A DNA stretch of 51,677 nucleotides. Source: Butyrivibrio sp. (GTDB lineage Bacteria; Bacillota; Clostridia; Lachnospirales; Lachnospiraceae). The notes under the pieces are model-generated. The model saw only the letters and a list, made by a program, of their open reading frames with translations, was not told the DNA's origin and made no database searches. The position numbers and the translations under genes are program-made. Location: positions 1 to 51,677 of the forward strand of contig JAILFT010000112.1 of NCBI GenBank assembly GCA_024697425.1. The letters run 5' to 3'. Within the stretch, counting starts at the first letter, position 1, and every line of letters begins with the position of its first letter. Positions 9,699-18,943 of the stretch are shown here, in pieces.

Positions 9699-11546
9699 TT
9701 ATTCCTCAGCATCTGCGGGAACATCCACTTTGATGTGGAGCTCGTCAAGCTGCTTGTCTGTTACGAATCCGGGAGCACCCATCATGATATCCTGAGCATT
9801 CTTGTTCATAGGGAAAGGAATGATCTCTCTGATAGTGTCCTCTCCTGCAAGAAGCATAACCATACGGTCTACGCCGGGAGCGATTCCTGCGTGAGGCGGA
9901 GCGCCATAGCAGAAAGCGTTGTACATAGCAGGGAACTTAGCCTTAACATCGTCCTCACCAAGGCGAACCATCTCGAAGGCCTTGATCATGATCTCAGGAT
10001 CGTGGTTACGAACAGCTCCTGATGAAAGCTCGATTCCGTTTACAACAAGATCGTACTGATCTGCTGTGATGGAAAGAGGATCGATCTCACCTCTCTCAGC
10101 CTTAAGAAGAGTCTCAAGACCGCCTGAAGGCATTGAGAAAGGATTGTGGCAGAACTCAAGCTCACCTGACTCCTCACCGATCTCGTACATAGGGAAATCA
10201 ACAATCCAGCAGAACTCGTATTTCTCTTTGTCCATGTGACCGGGAACTGCTGCACCGAAGGTCTTAACGATAACTCCGGCAACCTTCTGAGCTGCTGCAA
10301 GCTTGCCTGAAGAAAGAACAACCAGGTCACCTGCCTTAAGTGAAAGAGCCGAAACAACTGCGTCCTTGATGGGAGCAACAAACTTGGAGATTCCTCCAAC
10401 CAACTCGCCATTCTCATCCATTCTGAACCAGTAAGCCTTGCCGCCTGACTGAACCTCAACGTCGCCGATGTGCTTGTCGATAAACTTACGGCTCTCCTTG
10501 AAGTCAGAGATAACAACAGCCTTGATCCTTACGTTTGTAGCATCACCCTCTTTGAGAGCACCCTCGCTCTTCTCTGCAGCCTCAGCTGATACAGTAGTAG
10601 CGAAAGGTCCGAAACCGCAATCCTTAAGAGTCTCGGTAACATCCTGAACTGTAAGGTCGATTCTAAGGTCGGGCTTATCTGAGCCATATCTCTCCATAGC
10701 CTCAAGATAAGGAATTCTTGTAAAAGGAGCCTTTGATGCGTGGTCATAGGTACCGAATTTCTCGAATACGGGAGGAAGTACATCCTCACAAACTGAGAAT
10801 ACATCTTCCTGAGTAGCAAAAGCCATCTCCATATCAAGCTGGTAGAACTCTCCCGGGCTTCTGTCTCCTCTTGCATCCTCATCACGGAAGCAGGGTGCGA
10901 TCTGGAAGTAACGGTCAAAACCTGCTGTCATGAGCAGCTGCTTGAACTGCTGAGGTGCCTGGGGCAGAGCATAGAACTTGCCGGGGTGCTTTCTTGCGGG
11001 AACAAGGTAATCTCTTGCGCCCTCAGGTGAAGAAGCTGTAAGGATGGGAGTTGTGATCTCCATGAATCCGTGCTCCATCATAGCCTGACGAAGAGCTGCG
11101 ATAACATTGCATCTTAAGATGATATTCTTCTTAACCTCGGGATTACGAAGGTCAAGATAACGATATTTGAGACGTGCTGTCTCATCGGCCTCTCTTGAGT
11201 GATTGATCTCAAAAGGAAGCTCGTTGTAACGGCATCTTCCCAGAACCTCGATGGAGTCGGGAACTACCTCGATATCTCCTGTTGCCTGCTTGGGGTTCTT
11301 GGAGCTGCGCTCTCTTACAACACCCTTAACGGATATGGTTGACTCCTTGGTGATAGCCTTGGCTGTCTTAACCATCTCCTCTGTCTCAAGAACGATCTGT
11401 GTTGTGCCGTAGAAGTCGCGAAGGACTACGAATCCAAGGCCGCTTCCCACCTCACGCATATTCTCAAGCCAGCCCACCAGCTTAACCTGCTGTCCGGCGT
11501 TCTCTATGCGAAGCTCACCACAGTTATGTGTACGTGACTGCATCAT
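9699..11546 (-). CDS. aspS: Aspartate-tRNA ligase
   Basis: Charges tRNA-Asp with aspartate (class II synthetase, cytoplasm). 615 residues, within the bacterial range. An N-terminal OB-fold anticodon-binding domain (VKLVGWLENMREVGSGLGFVV) is followed by the catalytic core with class II motif 2 (FRDEDARGDRSPGEFYQLD), the bacterial GAD insertion, and motif 3 (GIAPGVDRMVMLL). The start is ATG 11546 after GGAG, 8 nt away. It has its own terminator and a promoter that shares its -35 box with the divergent aminotransferase gene. Discriminating versus non-discriminating type was not assigned. Confidence 0.97.
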   Translation of the reverse strand: MMQSRTHNCGELRIENAGQQVKLVGWLENMREVGSGLGFVVLRDFYGTTQIVLETEEMVKTAKAITKESTISVKGVVRERSSKNPKQATGDIEVVPDSIEVLGRCRYNELPFEINHSREADETARLKYRYLDLRNPEVKKNIILRCNVIAALRQAMMEHGFMEITTPILTASSPEGARDYLVPARKHPGKFYALPQAPQQFKQLLMTAGFDRYFQIAPCFRDEDARGDRSPGEFYQLDMEMAFATQEDVFSVCEDVLPPVFEKFGTYDHASKAPFTRIPYLEAMERYGSDKPDLRIDLTVQDVTETLKDCGFGPFATTVSAEAAEKSEGALKEGDATNVRIKAVVISDFKESRKFIDKHIGDVEVQSGGKAYWFRMDENGELVGGISKFVAPIKDAVVSALSLKAGDLVVLSSGKLAAAQKVAGVIVKTFGAAVPGHMDKEKYEFCWIVDFPMYEIGEESGELEFCHNPFSMPSGGLETLLKAERGEIDPLSITADQYDLVVNGIELSSGAVRNHDPEIMIKAFEMVRLGEDDVKAKFPAMYNAFCYGAPPHAGIAPGVDRMVMLLAGEDTIREIIPFPMNKNAQDIMMGAPGFVTDKQLDELHIKVDVPADAEE

Positions 11547-11605
11547 AGGTAATACTCCATTTCTACTAATATTAATGTCATATCAATTGTTATTAACACC
11601 CACAT

Positions 11606-11657
11606 ATTTTAATGCAATGTATTAATTGTTGCAAGAGCTAAGTCTTTCCTGTATAAT
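11606..11657. promoter_or_regulatory. Divergent promoters sharing one palindromic -35 box
   Basis: TTGCAA at 11629-11634 is its own reverse complement and fits as -35 for both directions: plus strand with TATAAT at 11652-11657 (17-bp spacer, toward the aminotransferase), minus strand with TAAAAT at 11606-11611 (17-bp spacer, toward aspS). Polymerases could not occupy both at once, so the two genes may compete or be co-regulated. Confidence 0.7.
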
Positions 11658-11726
11658 GCCTGTATACAATTATACAACTATGCATTTTCCACATTCAAAA
11701 TAGTTCTTTTCAGAAGGAGTATCGCC

Positions 11727-13022
11727 GTGAAAAAGTATGCAGAGATGAACAAACAGGAACTTGAGCAGGAAATCGTCAAGCTCAAGGCAGAGTACAAGAA
11801 GTTCCAGGAGATGGAGCTCTCTCTCAACATGGCAAGAGGAAAGCCCTGTCGTGAGCAGCTGGATCTTTCCATGGGAATGATGGACGCCCTCAATTCCGAG
11901 GCGGATCTTTCCTGTGAAGACGGCACCGACTGCCGAAACTACGGAGTTCTCACAGGTATCCATGAAGCCAAGGTTCTTCTTGGCGCCATGATGGAGAACA
12001 AGCCCGAGAACATCATCATTTACGGTAACTCATCTCTCAACGTAATGTATGACACGGTTTCAAGAGCATATACCCACGGCATCATGGGCAACACTCCCTG
12101 GTGCAAACTGGACAAGGTTAAGTTCCTCTGTCCCGTTCCCGGTTATGACAGACATTTTGCGATAACAGAGTATTTTGGAATCGAGATGATTCCCGTAAGG
12201 ATGACTCCCACAGGTCCTGATATGGACGAAGTTGAAAGGCTTGTAGCCCACGATGAATCCATCAAGGGAATCTGGTGTGTACCCAAGTACTCCAATCCTC
12301 AGGGATATTCCTATTCAGATGAGACAGTAAGACGCTTTGCAAGGCTCCGCCCTGCAGCAAGAGATTTCCGTATCTTCTGGGACAACGCCTACGGAATCCA
12401 CCATCTTTACGATGATAACCAGGATTACCTTATCGAGATCCTTGAGGAGTGCAAGAAGGCCGGAAGCCCTGATATGGTCTACAAGTTCTCCTCCACTTCC
12501 AAGATCACTTTCCCCGGAAGCGGAATTGCTGCAATTGCCACCTCCCTCAATAACCTTGAGGAGATCAAAGCGCAGCTCACCTACCAGACCATCGGTCACG
12601 ACAAGGTTAACCAGCTCCGTCACGTTCGTTTCTTCGGCGATATCAACGGAATGAAGGAGCACATGAAGAAGCACGCAGCCATCATCAGACCCAAGTTCGA
12701 GGCAGTTATAGATGCCCTGGAAAAAGACCTGGCTCCCTGCGGCATAGGCAGCTGGACAAAGCCCAATGGCGGATACTTCATCAGCTTTGATGCTCCCGAA
12801 GGATGCGCCAAGGCAATCGTTGACAGAGCCAAGAAGGCCGGCGTGACCATGACAAATGCAGGTGCAACCTGGCCCTACGGCAAGGATCCTCATGACAGCA
12901 ACATCAGGATCGCACCTACTTTCCCCAACCTCAACGACCTTAAGATGGCCATGGAGATTTTCACCACCTGCGTAAGGATCGTCGCAGCAGAAAAATATCT
13001 CAAGGAGTTTAGCGAAGCTTAA
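11727..13022 (+). CDS. PLP-dependent aminotransferase, aspartate aminotransferase type
   Basis: 431-residue fold-type I aminotransferase of the MocR-like family (Pfam PF12897), whose studied member in Mycobacterium (Rv3722c) is the main aspartate aminotransferase. Visible features are the RGKP segment near the N-terminus, GNSSLNVMYD, CVPKYSNPQGY, the FWDNAYGIHHL region that carries the PLP-ring aspartate and tyrosine, and the Schiff-base lysine in SSTSKITFPGSG. It starts at GTG 11727, 8 nt after AAGGAG. The neighbouring divergent aspS suggests shared control of aspartate supply and use, which is inference. It is the only sizeable plus-strand gene in the window. Confidence 0.88.
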   Translation: MKKYAEMNKQELEQEIVKLKAEYKKFQEMELSLNMARGKPCREQLDLSMGMMDALNSEADLSCEDGTDCRNYGVLTGIHEAKVLLGAMMENKPENIIIYGNSSLNVMYDTVSRAYTHGIMGNTPWCKLDKVKFLCPVPGYDRHFAITEYFGIEMIPVRMTPTGPDMDEVERLVAHDESIKGIWCVPKYSNPQGYSYSDETVRRFARLRPAARDFRIFWDNAYGIHHLYDDNQDYLIEILEECKKAGSPDMVYKFSSTSKITFPGSGIAAIATSLNNLEEIKAQLTYQTIGHDKVNQLRHVRFFGDINGMKEHMKKHAAIIRPKFEAVIDALEKDLAPCGIGSWTKPNGGYFISFDAPEGCAKAIVDRAKKAGVTMTNAGATWPYGKDPHDSNIRIAPTFPNLNDLKMAMEIFTTCVRIVAAEKYLKEFSEA

Positions 13023-13071
13023 CGCTCACTTTACAGAACTTCTACGAACCTATGTGAGTGGGGCCAGCCCT

Positions 13072-13243
13072 AAGACATCCCTTTGAAAATACGCAGTTCT
13101 CGGACGAGGATGATGTTTTTCAAAACAAATAAAACAGCAAATGCCAATTTCTCTGAGCAACGTCGAAATGAGGCATTTGCTGTTTTTTGAGTTTTAGAAA
13201 AACACACCGCAGACGAACACAAGTATTTTCAAAGGGATGTCTT
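13072..13243. repeat. 21-bp perfect inverted repeat flanking a bidirectional terminator
   Basis: AAGACATCCCTTTGAAAATA plus C at 13072-13092 recurs as its exact reverse complement at 13223-13243. The 172-bp span contains the terminator at 13131-13188. Terminal inverted repeats of this size resemble a small non-autonomous element, but no target-site duplication was recognised. A long stem-loop at convergent gene ends is the alternative. Confidence 0.6.
13131..13188. terminator. Bidirectional rho-independent terminator
   Basis: AACAGCAAATGCC (13133-13145) pairs perfectly with GGCATTTGCTGTT (13172-13184), with an A-run before and a T-run after, so it works for the aminotransferase (plus) and mgtE (minus), which converge here. 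Confidence 0.9.
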
Positions 13244-13251
13244 TTGTCTGC

Positions 13252-14616
13252 TCAGCTCACCAAATGCAGTGCATTGGTAGCAATGTTGAAGTAAACAAGA
13301 AGCGACAGCGCATCTACGATGGTTGTGATAAAGGGACTCGCCATAACCGCCGGGTCAAAGCCAAGTCTCGAAGCCAGCATAGGAAGGCAACAGCCCACCA
13401 TTTTGGCGATAAGTACTACGATAAGCAGTGTCAGGCAGATAACTGCAGCAACTGCGATGTCCAGTCTGTCAAAGAACAAGAGCTTCAGGAAATTGGCTGC
13501 AGCCAGCGTCATACCGCACAGAACCGCAACTCTTATCTCCTTCCAGATGATCCTGAACAGATCCCCAAATTCAATCTCCTTAAGGGACAGTCCACGGATG
13601 ATGGAAACGCTGGCCTGAGAACCAGCATTACCGCCGGTATCCATCAGCATGGGAATGTATGCCGTCAGGACAACATAGGCGGAGAGCGCATCTTCAAAGC
13701 CTGTGATAATGGCTCCCGTGAAGGTGGCGCTGACCATCAGGAACAAAAGCCACGGAATACGGCTCTTGTAAGTTTCAAAAATACCAACCTTTGGATAGGG
13801 CTTGTCAGAGGGCACGATAGCTGCCATCTTCTCGATATCCTCGGTGGCCTCTTCTTCCATGATGTCCACAACATCATCGATGGTGATGATACCGACCATT
13901 CTGGACTCGGCATCCACAACAGGCATGGCTGTGAATCCGTACTTCTGGAACATTCTGGCCGCTTCTTCCTGGTCGGTCATGGTGTTGATGCTGATGACAT
14001 TGGTGTTCATGATGTCACCGATGATCTCACCGGGTTCCATGATAAGAAGATATCTAAGTGCCACAGTTCCAACCAGCACCTTCTGCTTGGTCACAACATA
14101 GCAGATATTGATGGTCTCGGAATCAACACCCTTCTTCCTTATCCTGTCAATGGCGTCGCCTACGGTCATGTCTTCCCGAAGGTCAACATACTCCACCGTC
14201 ATGATACTTCCGGCAGAATCCTCAGGATACTGCAGAAGGTGATTGATATCAGCCCTGGTCTCGGGGCTTGCATTGGCCAGAATACGCTTAACAACGCTGG
14301 CGGGCATTTCTTCCAGAATGTCCGTAGCGTCATCGGCCATCAGATTTTCAATTACGTTTGATGCCTCACGGTCCGACATGGACCTGATGATATATTGCTG
14401 TACATCAGCTTCCAGATCTGCAAAAACGTCAGCTGCCATATCTTTGGGCAGAATCCTGAACATCTTAAGAGAATCCTCTTCCTCCAATTCACTCATGGCG
14501 GTAGCGATATCTGTGGTGTTCATGTCGGATATTGTCTGGCGAAGCCTGGTGTACTGTCTGCTGTCAAGGAGCTCCTTCAGCTCCTCAGCAAGGACTTTCT
14601 CCTCTTCGATTTCCAT
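13252..14616 (-). CDS. mgtE: Magnesium transporter MgtE
   Basis: 454-residue Mg2+ channel/transporter. It has an N-terminal superhelical domain rich in Asp/Glu (residues 1-130), a CBS pair (DSAGSIMTVEYVDLREDMTV onward, about 135-255) and a C-terminal five-helix pore with the conserved DTGGNAGSQAS near residue 330. The N and CBS domains sense cytosolic Mg2+ and gate the pore in characterised homologs. It starts at ATG 14616 behind AAGGAGATTATC. That ribosome binding site can pair with an upstream segment, and a short ORF overlaps the start (see the leader entry). Confidence 0.96.
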   Translation of the reverse strand: MEIEEEKVLAEELKELLDSRQYTRLRQTISDMNTTDIATAMSELEEEDSLKMFRILPKDMAADVFADLEADVQQYIIRSMSDREASNVIENLMADDATDILEEMPASVVKRILANASPETRADINHLLQYPEDSAGSIMTVEYVDLREDMTVGDAIDRIRKKGVDSETINICYVVTKQKVLVGTVALRYLLIMEPGEIIGDIMNTNVISINTMTDQEEAARMFQKYGFTAMPVVDAESRMVGIITIDDVVDIMEEEATEDIEKMAAIVPSDKPYPKVGIFETYKSRIPWLLFLMVSATFTGAIITGFEDALSAYVVLTAYIPMLMDTGGNAGSQASVSIIRGLSLKEIEFGDLFRIIWKEIRVAVLCGMTLAAANFLKLLFFDRLDIAVAAVICLTLLIVVLIAKMVGCCLPMLASRLGFDPAVMASPFITTIVDALSLLVYFNIATNALHLVS

Positions 14617-14698
14617 GATAATCTCCTTTCGGTATGGTTTTTATGGTACTTCGACCGGGAGCAGAATCGCTGCCACATATATGAGGATCTGACTTCAT
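14585..14698 (-). CDS. Short upstream ORF overlapping the mgtE start
   Basis: A 37-codon ORF on the minus strand from ATG 14698, with AGGTGG 8 nt upstream; it reads MKSDPHICGSDSAPGR and on, ending at TGA 14585-14587 inside mgtE in another frame. Acidic and proline residues near its start recall the leader peptides (MgtL type) whose translation falters at low Mg2+. Whether it is translated is unknown; it may simply be part of the structured leader. Confidence 0.4.
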   Translation of the reverse strand: MKSDPHICGSDSAPGRSTIKTIPKGDYHGNRRGESPC

Positions 14699-14726
14699 AA
14701 AAACCACCACCTTTCTATAGGAGATT
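14617..14726 (-). promoter_or_regulatory. mgtE: Structured leader that can sequester the mgtE ribosome binding site
   Basis: On the minus strand, AATCTCCT (14719-14726) is exactly complementary to AGGAGATT (14620-14627), the mgtE Shine-Dalgarno region. Nested inside, GGTTTTTATG (14696-14705) pairs exactly with CATAAAAACC (14636-14645), enclosing about 50 nt that contain a small GCAG/CTGC hairpin. This is the architecture of a translational switch. It does not look like the M-box. The ligand and mechanism are unknown; Mg2+ sensing is inferred from the downstream gene. Confidence 0.6.
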
Positions 14727-14778
14727 TTGTAATGCATTATTACTTTAGCACAATTAAATCGGTGCTTCCACCCTAAAT

Positions 14779-15411
14779 TTACTGAGACACATAAATATCT
14801 CTGAGGGCGTCCCTGTCAAGGACACGGAGTCTGGCATGGCCCAGTCTCTCGATAAATCCCATTTTTTCCATCTCGCGGAGTTTCCTGGATACCGTCTCCG
14901 CCCTGAGGCTTACGCTGGCTGCAATGTCATCCAGCTTTAAGACCACATCATCGTCTTCGCTCCTGTCCACTCTGTACATGAGAAATCCCGCAAGTCTTGC
15001 CATGGGATCCTTGGTGGACAAAAGCATATTTCTTTCGTTGGCATCGTGAAGCTTCTTACTAAGGAGCATGATGGTACTCATGGCCGCATCGGGGTCATTG
15101 ACCATCTTCACAAAGTCATCCCTGCGGATCCTGTAAATGGAGGCGCTGGTAATGCACACTGCAGAATAGGGATAAATGCTGCCATCCAGCAGCATCCCCT
15201 CCCAGATCATATCTCCGTCGGTAAGGATCGTGACGATCTGCTCTCTGCCAAGAGAATCAAATCTGCAAAGTTTTATCCTGCCCTTCTTGATTATGAATAT
15301 GGACTCCACCGGCTCACCTTCCCTGAAGAGATAGCTGGTCTTCTTCAGAGTCTCGTGAATGGAGTGGCCCATAAGACTTATAAGCGCATTCTTATCTGTT
15401 CTCATTCCCAT
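14779..15411 (-). CDS. Crp/Fnr family transcriptional regulator
   Basis: 210 residues: a cyclic-nucleotide-binding-like beta barrel (GEPVESIFIIKKGRIKL, residues about 30-120) and a C-terminal winged HTH (LDDIAASVSLRAETVSRKLREMEKMGFIERL). There is no N-terminal Cys cluster of the FNR type, and the phosphate-binding cassette of true CRP is not evident, so the ligand is unknown. Its start codon overlaps the stop of the Nudix gene (TGATG), so it is translationally coupled as the last gene of the operon that starts with the Na/Pi transporter. Confidence 0.88.
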   Translation of the reverse strand: MGMRTDKNALISLMGHSIHETLKKTSYLFREGEPVESIFIIKKGRIKLCRFDSLGREQIVTILTDGDMIWEGMLLDGSIYPYSAVCITSASIYRIRRDDFVKMVNDPDAAMSTIMLLSKKLHDANERNMLLSTKDPMARLAGFLMYRVDRSEDDDVVLKLDDIAASVSLRAETVSRKLREMEKMGFIERLGHARLRVLDRDALRDIYVSQ

Positions 15412-15971
15412 CAGCTCTTAATCCACATATAACAATAAGCCTGAGTTCTGACCGCAAAAGCCTCGGTTGCCAACAGTTCTTTTACCTCTTCCTTGGTATA
15501 CCAGCCGGCAGAGATCTCCTCCTGGGTTGATGTGCTCTTGGAAAAAGAGCCGGCGGCTACGCCCACACAGCATGCATTCCTCTCATTTGAAAAACCGATG
15601 GCGCTGTAGCAGGTGCCCCACCACTCGTCAATCCTGACGATATCAAGTCCGGTCTCCTCCTTGAGCTCACGCCTTGCGGCCTGCTCTGGGGTCTCCCCTT
15701 CATCAATAAGTCCTGCGGGGAAGTTGTATATCCATCTGCCCATGGCCATTCTGTATTCCTTGTTGATAAGGATCTTCTCGCCGCTCTCATCATGCATGAT
15801 GAGGGCAACGGCGTCTTCCTTCTCGTTTTGAAGCTGCTCAAAACTTGTGATGTTCCTGTCCCTGCTGATCATCTCGTAGACCTTTTCCTGGTGGTCGCTG
15901 GTCCTGTAATGCAGGTCGTATCTGGTGATAAACTTACCTTCTTCTTTTTTCTCTATATATTCAAATTCCAT
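15411..15971 (-). CDS. Nudix hydrolase, ADP-ribose pyrophosphatase-like
   Basis: 186 residues with a complete Nudix box: [20 protein letters not shown] followed by TGL, matching Gx5Ex7REUxEExGU. An N-terminal beta-rich part ([20 protein letters not shown]) and the substrate region resemble ADP-ribose pyrophosphatases, which split ADP-ribose into AMP and ribose 5-phosphate. The exact substrate is not certain. It starts at ATG 15971, 2 nt after the preceding stop, with GGAG 9 nt upstream. Confidence 0.88.
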   Translation of the reverse strand: MEFEYIEKKEEGKFITRYDLHYRTSDHQEKVYEMISRDRNITSFEQLQNEKEDAVALIMHDESGEKILINKEYRMAMGRWIYNFPAGLIDEGETPEQAARRELKEETGLDIVRIDEWWGTCYSAIGFSNERNACCVGVAAGSFSKSTSTQEEISAGWYTKEEVKELLATEAFAVRTQAYCYMWIKS

Positions 15972-15973
15972 TG

Positions 15974-17131
15974 TCAGATTGCTCCGTATACTATCTGTTT
16001 AAGTCCTCTTAAAAAGCTGTGGTCATAGCCGCCCTCTATCTGCTGCATGTAGATAAAGATAAGCTCCTCCGTGGGATCAACGAAGAAATAGGACCCGGCC
16101 TTGCCTTCCCAGCCATACTCGCCGATGCTTCCGTTGCTGCAGCCTGCGGCGGGGTCAGTGAGAACCCTGAAATAATTGCCGTAGTTATAGCCCTTGCAGG
16201 ACTCGAAATCAAGAGTCTGTCTCTGCAATTCCGTAAGCTGGGGAGTTACCATAAACTCCATGGTCTTCTTGCCGATGAGCTCCTTGCCATGGTATGAACC
16301 GCGGTTTAAGAGCATCTGGGCAAAGTGGGCATAATCATTGGCTGTGGAATACAGTCCGGAACCACCCTGTTCAAACCAGGGCTCCCTTGAGGGATTCTCC
16401 ATCTGAAGACGGCGCCTTACGTCGTCCTCTGCCCTTACTGATCTTCCGCTCTTATCCCTTCTGTAGAGAACTGCCTGTCTGAACTCCTTGCCTTCTCCGA
16501 TCTTGAAATCCGTGTCCTCCATGTTAAGGGGAGTAAAGATCTCCTTCTTAAGAAACTCAGAATATTTCATTCCGGAGATGACCTCGATAACTCCGCCCAT
16601 GATATCTGCGGACTGACCGTATCTGAAGGTCTCTCCCGGCTCAAAAGCAATTCCGGCCTCCGCCAGTTTGTTGCACACATCCACATTGGTCTTAAGGATG
16701 CCGGATTCCCTCTGGGTTCTGGCCTCCTTCCATACCTTGGACATAAGCCTTTCGGCCTCACCAAAAAGTTCTCCGGCATATACAATACCGGAGGTCATAT
16801 TCAAAAGATCTTTTACCAAAATCGGCGTAGCTGCAGGGCGAATGCCCTCGGAAGAAACAACCTTACATTTCTCAAATCCCGGCAGATAATCCGAGACCTT
16901 GCTCATAAGATCCAGCTCGCCTCGCTCATAGAGCATCATGGCGGCCACAGCCGTAATCGGCTTGGTCATGCTGAAGATCTTGTAGATGCTGTCCTCTCTG
17001 TCAGGTTCGTAGTGGTTTTCGTAAACTCTTTTGCCCTTGTGCTCCACTAAGATGGCAGCACCCTGAAGGCGGCCGGACTCCCTCTGTTTCTCAATGAGAG
17101 TATCCAGCCTGTTCAGCTTTCTGATATTCAT
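15974..17131 (-). CDS. Beta-lactamase-fold serine hydrolase (class C / esterase-like)
   Basis: 385 residues of the beta-lactamase/transpeptidase-like family. The SxxK nucleophile is in FSMTKPIT (residues about 52-58), followed by the YxN-like RYGQS and the conserved [16 protein letters not shown] segment. No signal peptide is visible, so it is likely cytoplasmic and acts on small esters or peptides rather than as a periplasmic lactamase. It is 18 nt downstream of the Na/Pi transporter and 2 nt upstream of the Nudix gene, inside one operon. Confidence 0.85.
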   Translation of the reverse strand: MNIRKLNRLDTLIEKQRESGRLQGAAILVEHKGKRVYENHYEPDREDSIYKIFSMTKPITAVAAMMLYERGELDLMSKVSDYLPGFEKCKVVSSEGIRPAATPILVKDLLNMTSGIVYAGELFGEAERLMSKVWKEARTQRESGILKTNVDVCNKLAEAGIAFEPGETFRYGQSADIMGGVIEVISGMKYSEFLKKEIFTPLNMEDTDFKIGEGKEFRQAVLYRRDKSGRSVRAEDDVRRRLQMENPSREPWFEQGGSGLYSTANDYAHFAQMLLNRGSYHGKELIGKKTMEFMVTPQLTELQRQTLDFESCKGYNYGNYFRVLTDPAAGCSNGSIGEYGWEGKAGSYFFVDPTEELIFIYMQQIEGGYDHSFLRGLKQIVYGAI

Positions 17132-17149
17132 AACACAATCCCCGAATTA

Positions 17150-18943
17150 TTAGTACTTTACTGCAGGAAGCAGATATTTGTTCTGATAGAACTCAACGGC
17201 CTTCTCGAAATCCTTGCCCTTGTCGGCCTTGAGCTGCTGAATATAACCGTGGGCATCATAGGCATCCTCATCCACCTCGATGAGACCTACCGCGATATTA
17301 CTGCAGTGGTCGGCCACACGCTCGAAATCGGTTCCGATATCGGACAGGTCAAAGCCCTGCTCGATGGTACATTTGCCCTTGCGAAGTCTTCTTACATGGC
17401 GGCGCTTAACCTCCATGTTGATGGTGTCGATAGTCTCCTCCAAAGGCTCAATGGACTTGGCCACCTTAACATCCTCATTCTCAAAGGCCTGAAGTGACAG
17501 CTCCACAATTTCCATAACGGCCTTGGAGAAAATATCCATCTCCTGCTGTGCCTTGGGAGAGAACTTACGCTTGTTCTCACTCATGCCCCTGGCCTTCTGC
17601 ATGATGTTGAGAGCGTGGTCACTGATTCGCTCGTAGTCTGTGATGCAGTGGAGCAGCACTGACAGTGTATGACTGTCCTTGTTGCCAAGGTGATGGGCGT
17701 TGATCTGCATGAGATAGGTTCCCAGCTGGTCCTCGTAGGTGTCCACCTTTCTCTCAAGGTAGTCCACCTCCTCTGCCTCTTTTTCATCGAACTCGGTCAA
17801 AAGACCTATCGCCTTCGCCATGGCATCGTGGCTCATGGTAGCCATTACGATGGCTGCCTGACGGGCCTGCTCAAGAGCAAAGGGTGGGTTTGAAAGAAAT
17901 CTGGGATCCAGAGTTCTGATACCCTGCTGGTCTTCCTGCTCTCTCTTCTCCGCCTCGTCGATAGGAATGGTCTTGAGAGCCAAAGTAACAAGGATCTCCG
18001 AGAAGGGCAGCATAAGAGGTGTTGCCACCAGGTTCACCAGTGTATGTATTCCGGCGATTCCCACCATGCCGATCTGACTGTCCATAAACGCAAAGTTCAC
18101 AACAGAGTGGATTGCATAGAACAGGATCATGAAGGTGGTCGCCTTTATGACATTGAAATACAAATGCATGAGGGCAGTTCTCTTACCGTTCTTGTTGGCA
18201 CCGAAGGATGAGAGGATAGCTGTGATACAGGTACCTACCTCAGCACCAATGACAACGGGAATTGCCACATCGTATTTGATCTTGACCGAAAGTGAAAGAG
18301 CCTGCAATACACCGATGGTTCCGGCGGAGCTCTGAATAGTCATTGTAAAGAGAATGCCCACAAGGAATCCCAGAAGAGGATTGCTGAAGGATGTCAGAAC
18401 TCTCTTGAATCCCTCCACGTCCTTAAGGGGAGATACCGCATCGGACATGGTGCTCATTCCGAACATAAGCACAGAAAATCCAAGAAGGATTGTTCCGATG
18501 TTTTTCTTCTTGTCATTTTTGGAAAACATGTAAAGAGCAATACCAACAAGTGCCAGGAAAGGCGTGAAGGACTTGGGCTTTAAAAGATTTATAAAGAAAT
18601 TGTCACTGCTGATGGCATTAAGTGAAAGCAGCCACGCTGTAAATGTTGTACCCAGGTTAGCACCCAGGATAACGTTTACCGCCTGCTTAAGAGTCATGAT
18701 GCCCGAGTTAACCAGGCCCACAACCATGACAGTTGAAGCTGATGAGGACTGAACCAGTGCAGTCACTCCAACTCCAAAGAGATATGCGATGACGGGATGC
18801 TCCGTCACTCTGGCCAGGACGCTCTCAAGCTTGCCGCCTGCTGCCTTTGTGAGACCACCGCTCATTACATTCATTCCGTAAAGGAACATGGCCAGTCCAC
18901 CGACCAGTCCCGCGATTAAGCTAAAAACTTCTAACGAATCCAT
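17150..18943 (-). CDS. Na+/phosphate cotransporter with PhoU-like C-terminal domain
   Basis: 597 residues. The N-terminal membrane part has two inverted Na/Pi-cotransporter repeats, marked by GVTALVQSSSASTVMVVGLV and by TMTIQSSAGTIGVLQALS, with the paired QSSS/QSSA substrate motifs. Residues from about 365 on form helical PhoU-type repeats (DYERISDHALNIMQ and DFERVADHCSNIA, with the E/DxxD pattern). It imports phosphate with Na+. The cytoplasmic PhoU part may regulate flux. It starts at ATG 18943 after CGGAGGAGAA and heads the operon that ends with the Crp/Fnr gene. Confidence 0.93.
   Translation of the reverse strand: MDSLEVFSLIAGLVGGLAMFLYGMNVMSGGLTKAAGGKLESVLARVTEHPVIAYLFGVGVTALVQSSSASTVMVVGLVNSGIMTLKQAVNVILGANLGTTFTAWLLSLNAISSDNFFINLLKPKSFTPFLALVGIALYMFSKNDKKKNIGTILLGFSVLMFGMSTMSDAVSPLKDVEGFKRVLTSFSNPLLGFLVGILFTMTIQSSAGTIGVLQALSLSVKIKYDVAIPVVIGAEVGTCITAILSSFGANKNGKRTALMHLYFNVIKATTFMILFYAIHSVVNFAFMDSQIGMVGIAGIHTLVNLVATPLMLPFSEILVTLALKTIPIDEAEKREQEDQQGIRTLDPRFLSNPPFALEQARQAAIVMATMSHDAMAKAIGLLTEFDEKEAEEVDYLERKVDTYEDQLGTYLMQINAHHLGNKDSHTLSVLLHCITDYERISDHALNIMQKARGMSENKRKFSPKAQQEMDIFSKAVMEIVELSLQAFENEDVKVAKSIEPLEETIDTINMEVKRRHVRRLRKGKCTIEQGFDLSDIGTDFERVADHCSNIAVGLIEVDEDAYDAHGYIQQLKADKGKDFEKAVEFYQNKYLLPAVKY

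Noticed and set aside
13237-14361. 374-codon open frame on the plus strand across mgtE
   Set aside because: It is antisense to a well-conserved MgtE, its translation is His/Asn/Gly-rich with no family likeness, and it has no ribosome binding site.
14617-14760. M-box (ykoK) Mg2+ riboswitch before mgtE
   Set aside because: The leader is too short and lacks the M-box core sequences; it was kept instead as an unknown structured leader.
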